Source of the DNA: Bradyrhizobiaceae bacterium Ga0074131
GTDB taxonomy: Bacteria > Pseudomonadota > Alphaproteobacteria > Rhizobiales > Xanthobacteraceae
Assembly: GCA_001464035.1 (NCBI GenBank)
Contig: LNEC01000022.1
Coordinates: 186,001-250,000, forward strand
Length of the DNA: 64,000 nt
Direction: 5' to 3'
Shown here: piece after piece, positions 53,099-61,781 of the stretch
Position numbering within the stretch: position 1 is the first letter of the stretch
Layout: every line of letters begins with the position of its first letter
Translations under genes and position numbers: made by a program
Notes under the pieces: generated by a model
Seen by the model: only the letters and a program-made list of their open reading frames with translations
Told to the model about the DNA's origin: nothing
Database searches by the model: none

Positions 53099-53896
53099 TC
53101 ACTGGCTTCCAGATCCAGCCCCCCGCAATTCGCTCCGCCAGAGCGCGATCTCACGTTTGAGTTCGGCGATGTCACGCGCCCCGACCACGTCGCTTTCGTT
53201 GTCCTTGGCTTCCTGGCCGATAAAAAAGCTGGCGAGGCTCGCTGTGATGTAGCCGAACACGGTCATTCCATACAGCGATAGAATAAAGCACAGAAGCCGC
53301 CCTTCGACCGTCTGTGGCCAAAATGCCGAACCAATCGTGGTGAGAAGCATGGCCGTCCACCAGAGCGCGTCGCTATATCCTTTGAATCCGCCGTCCACCT
53401 CAGACGCAGGCTCGAAAGCAAGCATGCCGGCTGCTCCTAGCAGGATGACGATGACCGTCGTGCCGAGCACATAACCGAGGCCGCGGCGTCCCAGGCTGGT
53501 TCGAAGCGCGTTCATGCCCCGGTTGGTGGCGCTCACCACCCGCACCAGCCGCAGACCTCTGGCTGCGCGGGCGACGCGGAATATCCGAAACGCCCGCAAC
53601 AGCCGCACTGCCGGCACGACCAGCGCGATGATGGTGATCCAGTTGCCGCGCAAGAAAGCAAGCTTTTCAGGTGCCAGCGCCAGTCTGACGAGAAATTCGG
53701 CGATGAAAACGATCCAAATGACTGTGCCAAATACTTCGAAAAGCCGAACGCTCCCCCATACCAACTCGAGAATCAACAGCAATAGCCAGACAAAGCTCAA
53801 TAAAATCATCGGCGTCTGAAGCCAATCGTCCAACTGCTCAAGCGCGTTCTTGCGCTCGGTTTGGCTATCCTCGGCCGTTCTTGCGCTGTGGCTCAT
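53099..53896 (-). CDS. Voltage-gated-type ion channel protein
   Basis: This 265-residue membrane protein has six helices, with an S4-like arginine array in RLLRAFRIFRVARAARGLRL at about residues 102-122. The pore segment between S5 and S6 reads LLTTIGSAFWPQT (about residues 181-193), where potassium channels have TVGYGD. The family (ion transporter, bradyrhizobial) appears to keep this different filter, so the permeant ion is unknown. The C-terminus is a coiled coil after S6 (AELKREIALWRSEL), typical for channel tetramers. The start at 53896 replaces an upstream in-frame reading. Confidence 0.82.
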   Translation of the reverse strand: MSHSARTAEDSQTERKNALEQLDDWLQTPMILLSFVWLLLLILELVWGSVRLFEVFGTVIWIVFIAEFLVRLALAPEKLAFLRGNWITIIALVVPAVRLLRAFRIFRVARAARGLRLVRVVSATNRGMNALRTSLGRRGLGYVLGTTVIVILLGAAGMLAFEPASEVDGGFKGYSDALWWTAMLLTTIGSAFWPQTVEGRLLCFILSLYGMTVFGYITASLASFFIGQEAKDNESDVVGARDIAELKREIALWRSELRGAGSGSQ

Positions 53897-54186
53897 GGTA
53901 GATATTCCACGGTCCGGTTGACGTCTGGCTCTTCGGAGGCGGTGACCAACAATAGCGATCGCCCGCCAACCACGGGGGGTTGCCGCCACCGGGGAGCAGC
54001 ATATGTTGCGCCGCCGGTGGGACGATCCGGCGCGCCTTTTGGGGATCCCTTGAGCTAACGACCTTCGTTATCGTCGGGTTCCTGTCGTTGGCAATTATGT
54101 GCATCTCACGAGGAGAGCCAATCTTCAACGAGGGAAGCACGGGATCTTGGCGAAGGGATCGCCGCCGCGCCGCCTGGTCGGCGCGC

Positions 54187-55347
54187 CTATCCCATGACAG
54201 CTGCCGCGTTCGCGGACGCCCTCGGGACAGTGGGCGCGCTCGCGATGGTGCGCCGGCTGCGCCGCTCGTGATGGAATTCAAGCACGCGTTTGGCGGTCCG
54301 CGTCTCGAGCCGCTCGAAGTCTTCGCGCGTTCGGGCAAGATCCTTTTCGGACATGCCGCGGTCCGCCGCCGTCATCAGCAAGAGCGCCTTGACCGTGGCC
54401 CAGGAGCAGCCGGCCGCCTTTGCGAGAACCTGCACCACGCCGGGGTTCTCATTGAGGATCGCCCGTTCAGCCATCTCGATAGGACAGCAGGCGAGAACTG
54501 ACAGCGCCACTGCCGCTTGTTCGAAGTTTTGCGAGCGCGCGGCCGCATGAACATGGCCTTCGCCGAGTTCACGCCAGTTCTGGAGCCGCCTTACCCTTGA
54601 CTTTGCCTCAGTGTGATCAGGCGACGTGTTGCGGAGCCCCAGATTTATGTCGTCGATCACATCTGTCACCGCATCCGGCACGGCATCGGCAAATTCCGGG
54701 TTTGCTGCCAGGATCCTGGCGCGGACGGAAGCAGAGGCCGTTTCAAGAAGTTTCAGGAAGTGATGCCGAGGAATGTCGTGTCGCATTCCAACTTGCAGCG
54801 TGAGCTGGGCATCATCGACGGCCCGTGCGATCAGCTCGCGAAAGCTGCCATCCGAAAAGCGGGCACCGGCGTTGCCCGCAACCGTACGAACGACGTCGAG
54901 TCCACCGCGCTCGATCAGTATTTCCGTGATCGCTTCGCTGATTGTTCGACGATGTGCGATGGCCCGAAGATGGCCTTGGCCCTGGACACTGGCATTGGCT
55001 ACCAGGTCGGATTCGCCAAGTGCCGTGGACTGGCTGAGAACCGGGCCCGCCACGGCGATGGCATCGTCGAAGGCAAATGCTCGAACCAGCGTCGCTGGCG
55101 CGTCCGAGTCAGTTGCGAGACGGCGTGCGAGTTCGACCCGGGTTTCAAGCTCGATCGCGGCAACAAGGGTTTTGAATACCTCGCCAAAAAGCTCAATCTG
55201 TTTTTTCGAATGGCGACCGGACCCAGCCACAAACAAGTCGGTGATGCGCGAGAGTGCCCTCAACTGCCTTTTCGTGAGCCCGGATACCGTGGTGTCCTGA
55301 ATTTCGCTGATCAGAGAAGAGAAGATTGTCATGGCCATGGGTCTCAT
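54187..55347 (-). CDS. DUF2336 domain-containing protein
   Basis: This 386-residue helical protein belongs to the DUF2336 family, common in alphaproteobacteria and linked to signalling or cell-cycle outputs. Typical segments are LRALSRITDLFVAGSGRHSKKQIELFGEVF and AGCSWATVKALLLMTAADRG. No signal peptide or membrane span is seen. The start is uncertain by three codons (55347 or 55338). It ends near 54187 with a basic tail. Confidence 0.82.
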   Translation of the reverse strand: MRPMAMTIFSSLISEIQDTTVSGLTKRQLRALSRITDLFVAGSGRHSKKQIELFGEVFKTLVAAIELETRVELARRLATDSDAPATLVRAFAFDDAIAVAGPVLSQSTALGESDLVANASVQGQGHLRAIAHRRTISEAITEILIERGGLDVVRTVAGNAGARFSDGSFRELIARAVDDAQLTLQVGMRHDIPRHHFLKLLETASASVRARILAANPEFADAVPDAVTDVIDDINLGLRNTSPDHTEAKSRVRRLQNWRELGEGHVHAAARSQNFEQAAVALSVLACCPIEMAERAILNENPGVVQVLAKAAGCSWATVKALLLMTAADRGMSEKDLARTREDFERLETRTAKRVLEFHHERRSRRTIASAPTVPRASANAAAVMG

Positions 55348-55726
55348 CGGATATTCTCGCCCAAGGCGAGAAGACGAAAGGGTCGGGATCATGTGTTACC
55401 GGCCACCCATGAAAATAGCTGACACCAATTGCCTCGCAGATAATTCAAACTGTCGCAATTTCCGAACGCGGGCGCTGGTCCACTCGCTTCCCAGAACAGA
55501 ACACCGGCCTTTTCGCCGGCGCCGGGATCACGATGTCCGTCGCTTCCCGCTCGCATCCGGAACGCCGGTCCTGAACAATTTGCCGACTCGCGGCGCGGTC
55601 TCGGCTCGAACGGGTTCTTCTGGGCGCGCGATGCGTTCGATCCGCATGCGCGGCGCAGCGGCCGCTCAAGGTATCAGCCTGAGCGGGACGAGAGATCCCT
55701 GCCCTTGGATTTCGACGGGTCGCGTC
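55348..55726. other. Gap between DUF2336 gene and the small membrane gene
   Basis: No gene is supported in these 379 bases. A plus-strand stretch reading FWARDAFDPHARRSGRSRYQ at about 55617-55676 is coding-like but has no start. Confidence 0.4.
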
Positions 55727-55900
55727 TCATCCCGTCCGGTTGTCGTCGGCGCGCAGCGATTTGAGGAAATCCCAGATCAACAGCGCCATCACCAGCACGC
55801 CGATGATGATCAGCGGCACCGCCTTGATCCACCAGAGCAGGATGCCGAGAAACACGCAGACGCCGGCAATTCCGATCAGCCCGGTGATGAAATTCGTCAT
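55727..55900 (-). CDS. Small single- or double-spanning membrane protein
   Basis: This 57-residue protein has two hydrophobic segments (TGLIGIAGVCVFLGILLWWIK and VPLIIIGVLVMALLIWDFL). GGGAGCAGCAG precedes the ATG. The start overlaps the amidase stop by four bases, so it belongs to the TRAP-amidase operon. Function unknown. Confidence 0.75.
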   Translation of the reverse strand: MTNFITGLIGIAGVCVFLGILLWWIKAVPLIIIGVLVMALLIWDFLKSLRADDNRTG

Positions 55901-57288
55901 CTGCTGCTCCCCGTTTTGGCGCGACGCGCACCGGTCTTCGCAGGCGCGGCGGCGCCGCGGCGGCGTTTTCCGAGAGTTTTGGCCAGCCAGTTGGCCGTCC
56001 GCAACAACCGGGCATCGTTGCCGCGGCGCCCGACCAGTTGCACGCCGATCGGCAGGCCGGTTTCCGATTGCAGCAGCGGCAGCGTCACTGCCGGCGTGCC
56101 GAGATAGGTCCACAGCGAGCAGAACGCCGGGTTTCCGGTGCTGTCGAGGCCGCGCGGCGCCGGGCCCGGCGCCGCCGGGGTCAGGATCGCATCGTATTCG
56201 TCGAACACGCCGTCGAGCGCCGCGTTGAGCGATGCGCTGCCGGCCAGCGCACGCATGTACGCGACGGCCGGAACCTGGCGCCCACGCTCGATCAATGCGC
56301 GCAGCACGTCGCTCAGGGCATCGCCGCCCCGCTCGAAATCGCGTTGCAGGTTATGCGCCATCTCCACGTCCATCACGGTGCGGTGCATGTCGATGGCGAG
56401 GTCGAAACTCTGGCCGATTTCGACCTCGGACACGCGCTCGCCCAGCGATTCCACCAGTTCGGCAAACGCCTCGGCGGTTGCCTGCTCGGCATGCTGCCAG
56501 GCGGGCGTGCGGACGAAGGCGAAGCGCGGCGGCAATGGCGGTTCACTGGCCGCCACTTCGACGAAGGGCGGACAGGCAAGGGGGCGCGTATCCGGATCCT
56601 CCTCGTCGAAGCCCGCCAGTATCTGCGCGAGCAGCGCCGCATCGTCGACCGAGCGCGCAAAAACGCCGACATGGTCGAGCGCCCGCGACAGCAGCAGCGC
56701 GCCACTGCGCGGAATGAGGCCGTGGGTCGGCTTGAAACCGATCACGCCGCAGAACGCGGCGGGGCGGATCACCGAGCCGTTGGTCTGCGAACCGATCGCG
56801 CCGGGCACCATCAGCGCCGCAACGGCCGCGGCGGAGCCGGAGGACGATCCGCCCGGTGTATGATCCGGGTTGTGCGGATTCCGGGTCTTGCCCGGATTGA
56901 AATAGGCATACTCGGTCGTCACCGTCTTGCCGAGGATCACGGCGCCTGCCGCCCGCAGCCGCGCCACCGCCGTTGCATCGCGGCGCGGCGTGCGCCCGGC
57001 CCACAGCTTCGAGCCGAACTCGGTCGGCATATCCGCGGTGTCGAAGATGTCCTTGATGCCCACGGGCACGCCATGCAGCGGCCCCGTGGGCTTGCCCTGC
57101 TTGCGGCGATCGTCGGCAGCCTCGGCCTGCCACATCGCGTGGTCGCGATCGAGGAACGCCCACGCCTCGACATCGCGATCGACCGCGTCGATGCGCTTGA
57201 GACAGTCGCCGACCAGCTCCGCCGAACTGAGCCGGCCGTCGCGGATTCCGGCCGCGGCCTCCGCGAGGCCGAGCGCGTTGAGGCTCAT
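55897..57288 (-). CDS. Amidase
   Basis: This 463-residue enzyme belongs to the amidase signature family. The catalytic Ser-cisSer-Lys triad is intact: lysine in VGIKDIFDT and serines in GGSSSGSAAAVA and GSQTNGSVIRPAA. Substrate is unknown. It lies 10 bases after the TRAP large-permease stop, which suggests the transported compound is an amide or that the amidase acts on its product. A second ATG at 57312 is possible but overlaps the permease stop. Confidence 0.93.
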   Translation of the reverse strand: MSLNALGLAEAAAGIRDGRLSSAELVGDCLKRIDAVDRDVEAWAFLDRDHAMWQAEAADDRRKQGKPTGPLHGVPVGIKDIFDTADMPTEFGSKLWAGRTPRRDATAVARLRAAGAVILGKTVTTEYAYFNPGKTRNPHNPDHTPGGSSSGSAAAVAALMVPGAIGSQTNGSVIRPAAFCGVIGFKPTHGLIPRSGALLLSRALDHVGVFARSVDDAALLAQILAGFDEEDPDTRPLACPPFVEVAASEPPLPPRFAFVRTPAWQHAEQATAEAFAELVESLGERVSEVEIGQSFDLAIDMHRTVMDVEMAHNLQRDFERGGDALSDVLRALIERGRQVPAVAYMRALAGSASLNAALDGVFDEYDAILTPAAPGPAPRGLDSTGNPAFCSLWTYLGTPAVTLPLLQSETGLPIGVQLVGRRGNDARLLRTANWLAKTLGKRRRGAAAPAKTGARRAKTGSSR

Positions 57289-57298
57289 CGGCGCCCTT

Positions 57299-58648
57299 TC
57301 AGCGGTTTCCATAGAGATAGTCGGGCAGCCACAACACGATCCCCGGGAAGATATAGACGAGCACCATGGTGAGGAAGACCAGGCCGACGAAGGGAAGCGC
57401 GCCGGAGAAGATGTCGGTGAGCTTCACCTGCGGCGGCGCCACGCCCTTCAGATAGAACGCCGCCATCGCCACCGGCGGCGTGTTGAACGCGGTCTGCGTG
57501 TTCAGCGCCACCAGGATGCCGAAGAAGATCGGATCGATGCCGTAGGTGGGAAGCAGCGGCAGGAAGATCGGCACGAAGATGATGATGATCTCGGTCCATT
57601 CCAACGGCCAGCCGAGCAGGAAGATGATCACTTGGGTCAACAACAGGAACATGAGCGGCGACAGGTTCATCGAGGCGAAGAACTGCTCGACCACCGTCTG
57701 CCCGCCGAGCACGGCAAACACCGCGGAAAAGGTCCACGACCCGATGAACAGGTAGCAGACCATCGCGGTGGCGCGCACCGTCAGGTACACCGATTCGCGC
57801 ATCATCTCGTAGTTGAGCGAGCCATAGGCGGCCGCCAGGACGATGGCCATCACGGCGCCGACCGCGGCCGCCTCGGACGGGGTCGCCAGACCGAGCAGGA
57901 TCGCGCCGAGCACGGAAACGATCAGCAGCGCCAGCGGCAGGAACGAGGTAGCCAGCGCCCAGATCACCGTCTTGATCGGCACGTTGGTCTGCTCGGGCGG
58001 CAGTTTCGGCGCCAGCGCGGGATTGATCATCGCGCGCACGATCACGTAGACGACGTAGAGCCCGGCCAGCAGGAATCCCGGAAAGAACGCCGCCGCATAG
58101 AGCTTGACCGCGGAAACGCCGGCGGTGGCCGCATAGACGATTAAAAGGATGCTCGGCGGAATCAGGATGCCCAGGCAACCGCCGGCGCAGACCACGCCCG
58201 CCGACAGCTTGGTGTCGTAACCGGCCCGCAGCATCGCCGGCAGAGCCAGCAGGCCCATCAGCGTGACGACGGCGCCGACGATGCCGGTGGCGGTCGCGAA
58301 CATCGCGCAAGTCAAAAGCGTGGCCACCGCGAGCGCGCCGGGCACGTTCTTCATCGACAGCTGCAGCGCGTAAAACAGGCGGTCGAGAATGTTGGCGCGC
58401 TCGATCAGATAGCCCATGAACAGGAATAGCGGCACCGCCACCAGCACGTCGCTGGTCGTGACCTCGAACGTCTTCTGCACCAGCAGCGTGAAGACGCGGT
58501 TCTGGAAGAAGTCCTGGCCGGCGGTATAGTAGGCGTAGTAGCCGAACGAGACGCCCATCGCCATCAGCGTGAAGGCGATCGGGAAGCCAAGCATGATGAT
58601 GAAGATGAACAGGACCAGCATCATCATGCCGAGTTGGGGGTCGGTCAT
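57299..58648 (-). CDS. TRAP transporter large permease (DctM)
   Basis: This 449-residue protein has about 12 helices and the DctM motifs LVAVPLFLFMGYLIERA, TCAMFATATGIVGAVVTLMG and LGILIPPSILLIVYA. It is the Na+-coupled large subunit of a tripartite ATP-independent transporter. Its start overlaps the small permease stop by four bases. Confidence 0.95.
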   Translation of the reverse strand: MTDPQLGMMMLVLFIFIIMLGFPIAFTLMAMGVSFGYYAYYTAGQDFFQNRVFTLLVQKTFEVTTSDVLVAVPLFLFMGYLIERANILDRLFYALQLSMKNVPGALAVATLLTCAMFATATGIVGAVVTLMGLLALPAMLRAGYDTKLSAGVVCAGGCLGILIPPSILLIVYAATAGVSAVKLYAAAFFPGFLLAGLYVVYVIVRAMINPALAPKLPPEQTNVPIKTVIWALATSFLPLALLIVSVLGAILLGLATPSEAAAVGAVMAIVLAAAYGSLNYEMMRESVYLTVRATAMVCYLFIGSWTFSAVFAVLGGQTVVEQFFASMNLSPLMFLLLTQVIIFLLGWPLEWTEIIIIFVPIFLPLLPTYGIDPIFFGILVALNTQTAFNTPPVAMAAFYLKGVAPPQVKLTDIFSGALPFVGLVFLTMVLVYIFPGIVLWLPDYLYGNR

Positions 58649-59250
58649 GCGCCCGCTCCCTTCTCGTTCTGCTCAGCAGCCGCCTGCTGGTGCTGGTGTT
58701 CGCGGACGATGAGGCTTTCGGTTTCCTCCACGTCGTGCAGGCGTTGCGGCCATTGGCCGGTGCGGATGCACAGCACACAGCGGATGACTTCGGCGATCCC
58801 CTGCAGGAACAGAAGGAATCCGGTGATCGGGATCAGCGCCTTGAGCGGAAATACCGGCACGCCGGCCGGGCTGAAGATGCTGACTTCGCGGAAACGCACC
58901 GACATCTGGGCGTAGTTGAAGCCCGAGTACATCAGCGCCGCGATCGCCGGCAGGAAGAACAGGATATAGAGGACGAGGTCCATCTTCGCCTGGGTGCGGG
59001 GCGACCAGAGGCGGTAGATCACGTCGGCGCGCACGTGGCCGTTGCGCGAGAGCGTATAGGCGCCGGCCATCAGGAACATGGCGCCATAGCTGATGTAGCT
59101 GATGTCGAAGGCCCAGGTGGTCGGCGCGCGCAGCACGTAGCGCACGAACACCTCGTAGCTGACCCCGAGCGTGAGGACGAGAATCAGCCAGGCGAACGAC
59201 TTGCCGACCCAGGTGCTGAGTTCATCGATGAAGAAGAGAAATTTCGTCAT
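58645..59250 (-). CDS. TRAP transporter small permease (DctQ)
   Basis: This 201-residue protein has four helices and the DctQ layout (LVLTLGVSYEVFVRYVL, SRNGHVRADVIY). It is the small transmembrane subunit of the TRAP system. It overlaps dctM and follows the binding protein gene by 119 bases. Confidence 0.93.
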   Translation of the reverse strand: MTKFLFFIDELSTWVGKSFAWLILVLTLGVSYEVFVRYVLRAPTTWAFDISYISYGAMFLMAGAYTLSRNGHVRADVIYRLWSPRTQAKMDLVLYILFFLPAIAALMYSGFNYAQMSVRFREVSIFSPAGVPVFPLKALIPITGFLLFLQGIAEVIRCVLCIRTGQWPQRLHDVEETESLIVREHQHQQAAAEQNEKGAGA

Positions 59251-59369
59251 GCGAGCTGAACTCGCGGCGAGTCGTACATCAGGATGCCCCCCACCCCATT
59301 CATGGCTGGCCGGCGCTTCGACTGCGCCGGCCCTTGTTCATATTGCGTCAGCGAAGCGCCGGGAAGCCG

Positions 59370-60491
59370 TCAGATCTTCAGCACACCCGGGAAGTGATGA
59401 TCGAAGGCGCCGCGGTAGTCCGTCGCATTGTTCATGTTGTAATAGACCACGCGGCGCACCCATGCCTTCTGCGAATCCATCACCTTCTTCATGAAGGGAT
59501 CCGAACCGAGCTGGGCGATCAGGCCGTCCCACGCCTTGATCTGCGCATCGAATACTCCCTTCGGAGTCCGCACGACATTGACCTTGTCCTTGTTGATCAG
59601 TTCCTGCAGGTCCTTGGAGTAATAGTCCATGGCCTTCCATTCGTTGGCCGACGACACGGCCTCCGCCGCATACTGCAGAATGGCCTTGTGCTCGGCGGGC
59701 AGCGCGTCGAATTTGCCCTTGTTGAACATGATCTCGAAGTATTCGGTCGCCTGATGATGGCTGCCCATCATGTAGTTCTTGGCGACGTCCTGTGCTCCGA
59801 AGCGCCGGTCCGAGGTCGGATTGTTGAACTCGAACCCGTCGATCACGCCGCGCTCCATCGCCGGCACGATCTCGCCGCCGGGAAGCTGCGCGACGGATGC
59901 GCCCATCGCCTGGAACAGATCGGCCGCAAGGCCGACCGTGCGATACTTCAGGCCCTTGAGATCGGCCGGGCTGGTGATGGGCTTCTTGAACCAGCCGAGC
60001 GGCTGGGTCGGCATCGGCATCGCGAAGAAGCTCTTGATGTTGACCTTCATGATCTGGTTCTGGAGTTCCTCGAACAGCTCGCGGCCGCCGCCATTGTGGA
60101 TCCAGCCGAGACCCTCATTGGCGTTGAAGCCGAACACGGGACCTGTGCCGAACAGCGAAGCTGCCTTGTGCTTGCCGTACCAGTACACCGTCACCGTGTG
60201 TGCCGCGTCGATCTGGCCGCCATGCACGCCGTCGAACACCTGGAACGGATGCACCACCGCGCCGCCGACCAGATAGTCGATGCGCAGCCGGCCCCCGGCC
60301 ATCTCGTTGACGCGCTTCACATAGTCTTCGGCCATCTCGTTGAAGACGTCGGCCTTGCCCCAGGAGCCCTGCATCTTCAGGGTCGCCGTCTGCGCCCGGC
60401 TGACTTGCGGCATCGCAATCGCCGCGCCGCCGACCGCCGCTGCCGTCAGGAAACGGCGGCGAGTCGTCGTTGTATCGTTACGCTTGCTCAT
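59370..60491 (-). CDS. TRAP transporter substrate-binding protein (DctP)
   Basis: This 373-residue periplasmic protein carries a Tat-type signal (TRRRFLTAAAVGGAAIAMPQV) ending at about residue 33. The body has the TRAP-binding fold, with ligand-region motifs GPVFGFNANEGLGW, GGEIVPAMERGVIDGFEFNNPT and the conserved arginine in LKGLKYRTVGLAADLF. The presence of the GFNANEG-W-GGG motif is reminiscent of alpha-keto acid binding TakP proteins. The start has GGAGGATATG upstream. It is the first gene of the operon dctP-dctQ-dctM-amidase-small protein. Confidence 0.92.
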   Translation of the reverse strand: MSKRNDTTTTRRRFLTAAAVGGAAIAMPQVSRAQTATLKMQGSWGKADVFNEMAEDYVKRVNEMAGGRLRIDYLVGGAVVHPFQVFDGVHGGQIDAAHTVTVYWYGKHKAASLFGTGPVFGFNANEGLGWIHNGGGRELFEELQNQIMKVNIKSFFAMPMPTQPLGWFKKPITSPADLKGLKYRTVGLAADLFQAMGASVAQLPGGEIVPAMERGVIDGFEFNNPTSDRRFGAQDVAKNYMMGSHHQATEYFEIMFNKGKFDALPAEHKAILQYAAEAVSSANEWKAMDYYSKDLQELINKDKVNVVRTPKGVFDAQIKAWDGLIAQLGSDPFMKKVMDSQKAWVRRVVYYNMNNATDYRGAFDHHFPGVLKI

Positions 60492-61043
60492 GATGTCATA
60501 TCCTCCCGGTTGAAGTATCGTCCGCTGTTGGCGCGGGCTTGCTTTGTCCTGATGACAAGTCAAAGGCTTGCGCGTGATTTTTGCAAGCGGGAAGTACGCG
60601 GCGTGCTGGGTCTGGTGCGTGAACCCAAGGCAGGCTGGTTGCCTTCACGGGCGCGAGATGGTTTGCAAACAGGCCTCCGTTCCCGCCAGCGGTCCAAGGC
60701 GCGCAGCATCCTTAGACTTTAGGCGTAGGAGATTGGCGCCGCGGAGTCGTGCAGCGGCTGAATCAGCTCAGTCGAAATTATTCCAGCGCCGTTCTGCGCC
60801 CAATAGCCGCGAGTTTGCCGGGAGTGCCGAATGAGGTTCTCGGTTGCGCGTCCATCCCCGTGAAAGGCTCAAAGGTGCGAACCGAGGCCCCCTCGACGGG
60901 AGTCGCGAGGCGCTTTTTTGTTGCGTTGCAGCATGCAAGCTCGTCGACCGGCGAAGAGCCCGGACCGTTTCATTGCAGGGCGATCAGGGCTTCGCGTGTC
61001 CCGGGAAGCACGGCGTGGCGACCCGAAAACAAAGGCGGTTACG
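60492..61043. other. 552-base gap with possible structured RNA
   Basis: No protein gene is supported. The stretch 60800-60920 has nested stems and a T-tract and is described as a possible ncRNA. Confidence 0.5.
60800..60920 (+). ncRNA. Candidate structured small RNA
   Basis: A CTCGGTT / AACCGAG stem at 60839-60845 and 60880-60886 is followed by CCTCG / CGAGG at 60891-60895 and 60906-60910 and then CGCTTTTTTG at 60911-60920, which looks like an intrinsic terminator. This is a non-coding gap of 550 bases. It could be the end of an sRNA on the plus strand. I cannot assign a known family and no promoter is evident. Confidence 0.3.
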
Positions 61044-61325
61044 TCAGAGAGGGGTCCGGAAATCGATCGCGCGCAGGATCACGCCGGGCGGATTGCCTTC
61101 CAGTTCGACCGCGCTGAATTTTTGCGCCGCTCGCGTCTCGATGCGGTCGAGCAGCCGCAGGAATTGCTGCTCGCGCTGGTCGGGCGGCGTCCGGGACGAG
61201 CCTTCCAGCGCGTCCATCGCGTCGGTCGAGATGGCGCACGCCACGCTGGCTTCGTCATTCTTCATCGTGAAGCGCACGACCATCCGGTTGAAATCGTAGT
61301 CCTGAAACTGGCCTGCGGTCAGCAT
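61044..61325 (-). CDS. DUF1488 family protein
   Basis: This 93-residue protein has the DUF1488 pattern, including FNRMVVRFTMKNDEASVACAI near the N-terminus and the C-terminal LRAIDF. It is probably a small cytosolic protein of unknown function. It is the second of two small genes on the minus strand. Confidence 0.75.
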   Translation of the reverse strand: MLTAGQFQDYDFNRMVVRFTMKNDEASVACAISTDAMDALEGSSRTPPDQREQQFLRLLDRIETRAAQKFSAVELEGNPPGVILRAIDFRTPL

Positions 61326-61353
61326 GTCGAAAGCTCCTGGATTGAACGCTTCG

Positions 61354-61545
61354 TCAGCTGATGGCGGGGAACTTCTTCTTGGCCGGCGGCGGATTGAGTT
61401 CGAGGATTTTCGAAAGGCAATCTTCCTGGGTGGTGTGGGGGCCGGTGACGAACGTCCCGCTCACCTTGGTCGAGTACCAGCCCGACACGACGCCGAGACG
61501 CAGCGACTCCTCGGGTTTGACGTGACGTGCGGAAAGAATCTGCAT
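61354..61545 (-). CDS. Small conserved protein
   Basis: This 63-residue protein starts MQILSARHVKPEESLRLGVV and ends with NPPPAKKKFPAIS. It is conserved in bradyrhizobia as far as I recall, without a name. AAGGAAGCCAC precedes the ATG; a longer upstream reading is not supported. It lies 28 bases before the DUF1488 gene and is probably cotranscribed with it. Confidence 0.6.
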   Translation of the reverse strand: MQILSARHVKPEESLRLGVVSGWYSTKVSGTFVTGPHTTQEDCLSKILELNPPPAKKKFPAIS

Positions 61546-61781
61546 GTGGCTTCCTTGACCGTGAGGCGCCGGCGGAGGTCGCCGGACGCGGGGAGGGGGC
61601 ATTGCTTGCGGCTGGCGCGCGCTCGCGAGATCCAAAGCGAGTCGGATCGCTTTCGCGCGCTTCTGCCGGTCGCTATTGCAAGTCGTCTGTTCGCAGCCGA
61701 GGGAACACAGCCATGCATCCGGCCAGAGGCGAACCGAAAAGACGATGCGCCCTTTGAGCCCGAATAGCCATGACTTTCTTC

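Noticed and set aside
60844..61299. Plus-strand frame of 151 codons over the DUF1488 gene and upstream gap
   Set aside because: It is antisense to the well-formed DUF1488 gene and has no start signal.
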